From Bacillota bacterium (GTDB taxonomy: Bacteria > Bacillota > Clostridia > Oscillospirales > Ruminococcaceae), in NCBI GenBank assembly GCA_023388515.1, contig JAEWGD010000006.1, positions 226,822 through 290,821 on the forward strand: a stretch of DNA of 64,000 bases, read 5' to 3'. The notes under the pieces were generated by a model that made no database searches, was not told the DNA's origin, and worked only from the letters and a program-made list of their open reading frames with translations. The position numbers and the translations under genes are program-made. Shown here piece by piece: positions 61,103-64,000 of this stretch (position 1 is the stretch's first letter; every line of letters begins with the position of its first letter).

Positions 61103-62197
61103 TTAACTAGCTTGTGTAATCTTTTTTTCAATCAATTCTAAATTAGATTTAAGTCTTTTATTATTTGGTGAGTATTCTAATGCTTTTTTAGCATGGAAAA
61201 GAGATTTTTCATACATTCCTAACCAATAACAACTTATTGAACATAAATCATCAATTGTATGATTCCATGAATGTTCTGAATTTACATATATTTTTGATTT
61301 ATTCTTAATTTTCAATGCTTCTGTTGTCATATAGAAAACAGTGTGCCAATCGCTTAAATTATAAGCTAATTTTGCAAATTCTACATAAGGGTCACGCATT
61401 CCAGGTGATTCAGCAATTGCTCTATAATACCAAGAATATGCTTCCTGAATATTAGAAAGATTATAATATGAAATTGCAATCCATCTCATTGAGGCACATC
61501 TTTCTTCTTTCCACAAGGCTGTTTTAAGCGAAAGATGCCTTTTTAATGTTTCTATGCACTTTTCCCACATACGCTTATACATATATTCCCTGCCCAAATA
61601 ATATGTCATGCGGTCCCCTTCTGGATTTTCTTTAACAGCTAGCTCCAAAAGTGATAGATAAGAGCCTCTTGATTTTTGAATGTCAGGATAATGATTAAGA
61701 ACTACTCCATCAATATAGATAATATTTTCAGGTTGGTTACCTATATATTTTAGGCACTCATGCACAGGATAAGCCCATTCATAAGAATTTTTTGAATGTA
61801 TTTTAAAGTATGTGAACTGTACACCAGGAGTTCCATCATCTTTTACACTCCAGTTATATAAATATTTACCCATATCTATATTGGGTTTCCATGCATTTTC
61901 AAGATGTTCTCGCCAACCCTTGTCGAATACTTCATCAAGGTCAGTGCAAACACATATGTCAACATCATTCGGAACATGACTAAGTGAGATATTTCTTGCA
62001 ACATCGAAACGCCAAGGTTGTATTTGTTCAACAAATACAATAGCACCTCTCTCACGAAGCCTTTCAACTGTTCCATCATCAGAACCAGTATCTGTCACTA
62101 CAATTAAATCTGCCTCACTCATCGAGTCCATCCATTTGTCTACAAACTTAGCCTCGTTTTTACATATGGCATAAACACAAACTTTATACTTACTCAA
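61103..62197 (-). CDS. GT2-family glycosyltransferase with TPR-like C-terminus
   Basis: 364 residues from a TTG (GGGGTGAT 4 nt upstream; the 62233 in-frame start lies inside the previous gene). GT-A fold: VYAICKNE, DTGSDDGTVERL, PWRFDVARN and the DxD-like CTDLDEVF (metal/sugar nucleotide). The C-terminal 150 residues are TPR-like helices (YYRAIAESPGMRDPYVEFAKLAYN, EKSLFHAKKALEYSPNNKRLKSNLELIE). Architecture recalls SunS-type peptide glycosyltransferases. Tandem paralogue of the next gene; substrate probably the collagen-like protein upstream on the same strand. Confidence 0.87.
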   Translation of the reverse strand: MSKYKVCVYAICKNEAKFVDKWMDSMSEADLIVVTDTGSDDGTVERLRERGAIVFVEQIQPWRFDVARNISLSHVPNDVDICVCTDLDEVFDKGWREHLENAWKPNIDMGKYLYNWSVKDDGTPGVQFTYFKIHSKNSYEWAYPVHECLKYIGNQPENIIYIDGVVLNHYPDIQKSRGSYLSLLELAVKENPEGDRMTYYLGREYMYKRMWEKCIETLKRHLSLKTALWKEERCASMRWIAISYYNLSNIQEAYSWYYRAIAESPGMRDPYVEFAKLAYNLSDWHTVFYMTTEALKIKNKSKIYVNSEHSWNHTIDDLCSISCYWLGMYEKSLFHAKKALEYSPNNKRLKSNLELIEKKITQAS

Positions 62198-62201
62198 TAT
62201 A

Positions 62202-63299
62202 TCACCCCGCATTCTCATTGAATTTATTTTCAATCAGCTCCAAATTACGTTTCAACCTAGCGTCATCATGGTTTATTTCACAAGCTTTTTTAGCATACTC
62301 TACTGATTTCTTGTATAATCCAAGATTATATGTGCAAATCGCACCTAAATCATAAAACTTTTCGCTCCATGACTCAAGTTCAAGTAGATAACTACCTGTT
62401 TTGTGTGTTATACCAAGACCTTTTGCCACCATAAGATACACTAATGGCCAATCATTATCTTCATATCCCAACTTCGCCATGTAAAGGTATGGTTCTCTTG
62501 CATTAGGACATTCTGCAATTGCTTTATATAGCCAAATTCTTGCCTCATGATGATTTCCTTTTGCCTTATATCCATTTGAAATAAACCGCATTGCTGCACT
62601 TCTTTCTTCATCCCATATAGCAGTTGGCATTTTAAGATAATTCTTTAATGTATCAATGCTTTTATCATACATTTTATAATACATATACTCCCTGCCAAGC
62701 CAAAAAACAGCTCTGTCGTCATTAGGGTTTTCCTCAACAGATAACTTAAGCAATGGTAGATACTGGCTTCTAGGTTTATTTATGTCAGGATAATGATTTA
62801 AAACCAAATTCGGCACCCATACTGTGCTATCTTTATCTGTTCCATTGTATTCTAACACTTCATGGACAGGGTGTACCCATCTAAAACCATGACGGCGATG
62901 TATTTTCTCCATAGGAAATTGTTTATTAGGAGTTCCGTCATCATGATAGCTCCATGTAAACATATACCTTGCACGAGTATGAATGGGAGTCCAAGAATTT
63001 TCGAGTTTTTCTCTCCAACCAGCCTCAAAAACTTCATCTAAATCATTTGATACACAAATATCAAAATCCATGGGAATATAATCCATTGCTTTATTTCTTG
63101 CAGTATCGAAACGCCAAGGTTTTATTTCTTCAACATATACCAATGCCCCACGTTCACGCAGTTTTTTAACTGTTGAATCCGTAGAACCTGTATCTACAAT
63201 AACAACCATATCGGCTTCACTTACTGCATCCATCCATCGGTCAACAAATTTCTCCTCATTTTTACATATAGCGTAAACACATATTTTATATTTACTCAA
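62202..63299 (-). CDS. GT2-family glycosyltransferase with TPR-like C-terminus (paralogue)
   Basis: 365 residues from a TTG (GAAGGG upstream). Same architecture and high similarity to the downstream gene: VYAICKNEEKFVDRWMDAV, DTGSTDSTVKKLRERGALVYVEEI, PWRFDTARN, SNDLDEVFEAGW, and TPR-like helices after about residue 200. Its stop is 4 nt before the next TTG. Tandem duplication followed by divergence, so the two may transfer successive sugars. Confidence 0.87.
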   Translation of the reverse strand: MSKYKICVYAICKNEEKFVDRWMDAVSEADMVVIVDTGSTDSTVKKLRERGALVYVEEIKPWRFDTARNKAMDYIPMDFDICVSNDLDEVFEAGWREKLENSWTPIHTRARYMFTWSYHDDGTPNKQFPMEKIHRRHGFRWVHPVHEVLEYNGTDKDSTVWVPNLVLNHYPDINKPRSQYLPLLKLSVEENPNDDRAVFWLGREYMYYKMYDKSIDTLKNYLKMPTAIWDEERSAAMRFISNGYKAKGNHHEARIWLYKAIAECPNAREPYLYMAKLGYEDNDWPLVYLMVAKGLGITHKTGSYLLELESWSEKFYDLGAICTYNLGLYKKSVEYAKKACEINHDDARLKRNLELIENKFNENAG

Positions 63300-63331
63300 A
63301 GTGTTCTCAACCCTTCTTTATTGGATATTGA

Positions 63332-63360
63332 TAGAACCACCCTCAATGAGAGTGGTTCTA
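63332..63360 (-). terminator. Hairpin between the collagen-like gene and the glycosyltransferases
   Basis: TAGAACCAC / GTGGTTCTA with an inner CTC/GAG stem. No U-run follows on the minus strand, so it may only partially separate the collagen-like gene from the GT genes. Confidence 0.5.
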
Positions 63361-63396
63361 CACAGGAATTAAACATAAATATAGAAAAAACTCATA

Positions 63397-64000
63397 CTAA
63401 TTTAGCTTTAAAATTGTAACGGACGCACTAACTGTTTCATCTGGAGTTGATGCAATACCGTTAGTTAATTGTGCATTACCACTTGTATTAACAATAGTTA
63501 CAACTACTGGTGCTGTTGTTACATTTATAATGGCTTCTCCGAAAACCTGTGAGTTACCACTTCTACTATGATAGGTTAATGGTTGAGTAATAGCTCCATC
63601 TAAAGCTATTGCCCATTGTGAGCCTCCACTTGCTCCAACAGAAACCTCAAAAGAGATGAGGTAACTACCATTTTCCGTTAACGTGATATCAGTAGTTCCT
63701 GTGGTGAATTCAATTGGTGCAACGGTAGACGGAGAATTAAATACAACTGCTTCGTCCTCATCAACAGTTTGCTCATCAGTCGAATAAATATATGCAAATC
63801 CTGATAAACCACCAGCATCACCTGTTGGACCTGTTGGACCTGTATCGCCTGTGTCACCTGTTGGACCTGTATCACCAGTGTCACCTGTTGGACCAGTATC
63901 ACCCGTATCACCTGTTGGACCTGTATCACCAGTATCACCTGTCGGACCTGTATCGCCTGTGTCGCCTGTTGGACCTGTATCACCAGTGTCACCTGTTGGA
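63397..64000 (-). CDS. Collagen-like repeat protein with BclA/C1q-like C-terminal domain (N-terminus beyond window)
   Basis: The frame open to the window edge reads six 9-residue units PTGDTGDTG, then PTGPTGDAGGLSG, then a globular domain of about 135 residues (FAYIYSTDEQTV...ISFEVSVGASGG...VTTAPVVVTIVNTSG...VSASVTILKLN) ending at a TAG at 63397-63399. Gly-x-y repeats with Thr in y position plus a jelly-roll-like C-terminus is the plan of BclA-type exosporium filaments, which are heavily O-glycosylated. Overlapping frames on the same strand give false open frames because of the 27-bp periodicity. Transcribed towards the two glycosyltransferases. Confidence 0.85.
   Translation of the reverse strand, partial: PTGDTGDTGPTGDTGDTGPTGDTGDTGPTGDTGDTGPTGDTGDTGPTGDTGDTGPTGPTGDAGGLSGFAYIYSTDEQTVDEDEAVVFNSPSTVAPIEFTTGTTDITLTENGSYLISFEVSVGASGGSQWAIALDGAITQPLTYHSRSGNSQVFGEAIINVTTAPVVVTIVNTSGNAQLTNGIASTPDETVSASVTILKLN
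63839..64000. repeat. Six tandem 27-bp repeats (coding GPTGDTGDT)
   Basis: Near-perfect 27-bp direct repeats with silent third-position changes, continuing beyond the window edge. They encode the collagen-like region. Confidence 0.9.

Noticed and set aside
63678..63992. Open frame rich in Val/Gln (IQVQQV repeats) on the minus strand
   Set aside because: It is the out-of-frame reading of the 27-bp collagen-like repeats; the correct frame gives GPTGDTGDT and a C-terminal domain down to 63397.
63839..64000. Regular repeats resembling a CRISPR array
   Set aside because: 27-bp units are contiguous with no spacers and are in frame with a collagen-like protein.

Overview
The window looks like a chromosomal segment from an AT-rich, spore-forming, polysaccharide-degrading clostridium (Oscillospiraceae/Ruminococcus-like). 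The evidence is low-GC Firmicutes gene order (yqfC-yqfD-phoH-ybeY-era-yqzL-recO, mreBCD, yaaL/bofA, spoVG), frequent GTG/TTG starts with strong AGGAGG-type ribosome sites, sporulation genes, and two secreted mannanases with type-I dockerins, which implies a cellulosome-type scaffoldin elsewhere. I see no tRNA, rRNA, CRISPR array, IS element or prophage.

Layout. 1-3051 (minus): F-type ATP synthase operon (atpI-B-E-F-H-A; atpA is cut by the window edge), whose c subunit has the full Na+-binding signature. 3225-14138: a glycan block with a membrane-anchored GH9 cellulase, a GH5_8 mannanase-dockerin and a GH26 mannanase-dockerin, interspersed with an SDR epimerase, a uridine-kinase-like protein and enolase. 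14236-20428 (minus): a penicillin-binding protein, then the ymfF-ymfH(M16)-lgt-folD operon. 20609-26011 (plus): shikimate operon aroF-aroB-aroA-aroC-DUF4364 behind an aromatic-rich leader peptide and terminator (attenuator). 26070-34485 (minus): pheA, mutS2, recO, yqzL, era, ybeY, phoH, yqfD, yqfC. 34564-35982 (plus): ylbJ-like membrane protein and a small Cys protein.

36183-37813 (minus): glnK and amt with a structured leader. 38306-39385: pyrB fused to a PyrI-like zinc module. 39505-41779 (minus): bofA, DUF2508 (yaaL) and three poorly characterised small genes, including an Asn-rich repeat protein. 41907-45505 (plus): phosphodiesterase, YfhO-type membrane protein, Nudix hydrolase. 45576-45905 (minus): spoVG. 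46187-51486 (plus): murC-lexA-zapA-U32 peptidase-dut-DUF4321. 51802-57811 (plus): mreBCD-PBP2, then minD-like and mgsA. 57919-61038: hisS-aspS. 61103-64000 (minus): two tandem GT2-TPR glycosyltransferases downstream of a collagen-like (Gly-Pro-Thr-Gly-Asp-Thr) protein with a BclA/C1q-like C-terminus, cut by the window edge.

How they work together: the glycan block attacks mannan and cellulose at the cell surface; the aro operon and pheA form the aromatic pathway; mre/PBP2/minD/zapA/murC are shape and division functions; the GT/collagen-like cluster probably makes a glycosylated filamentous surface or spore-coat protein. The best candidates for new biology are the aro attenuator leader with adjacent tandem TGTTAACA palindromes, the PyrB-zinc-module fusion, the amt leader, the paired glycosyltransferase/collagen-like locus, and the unnamed three-gene cluster next to yaaL/bofA. 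All calls come from reading the sequence and remembered family features; no database search was run.
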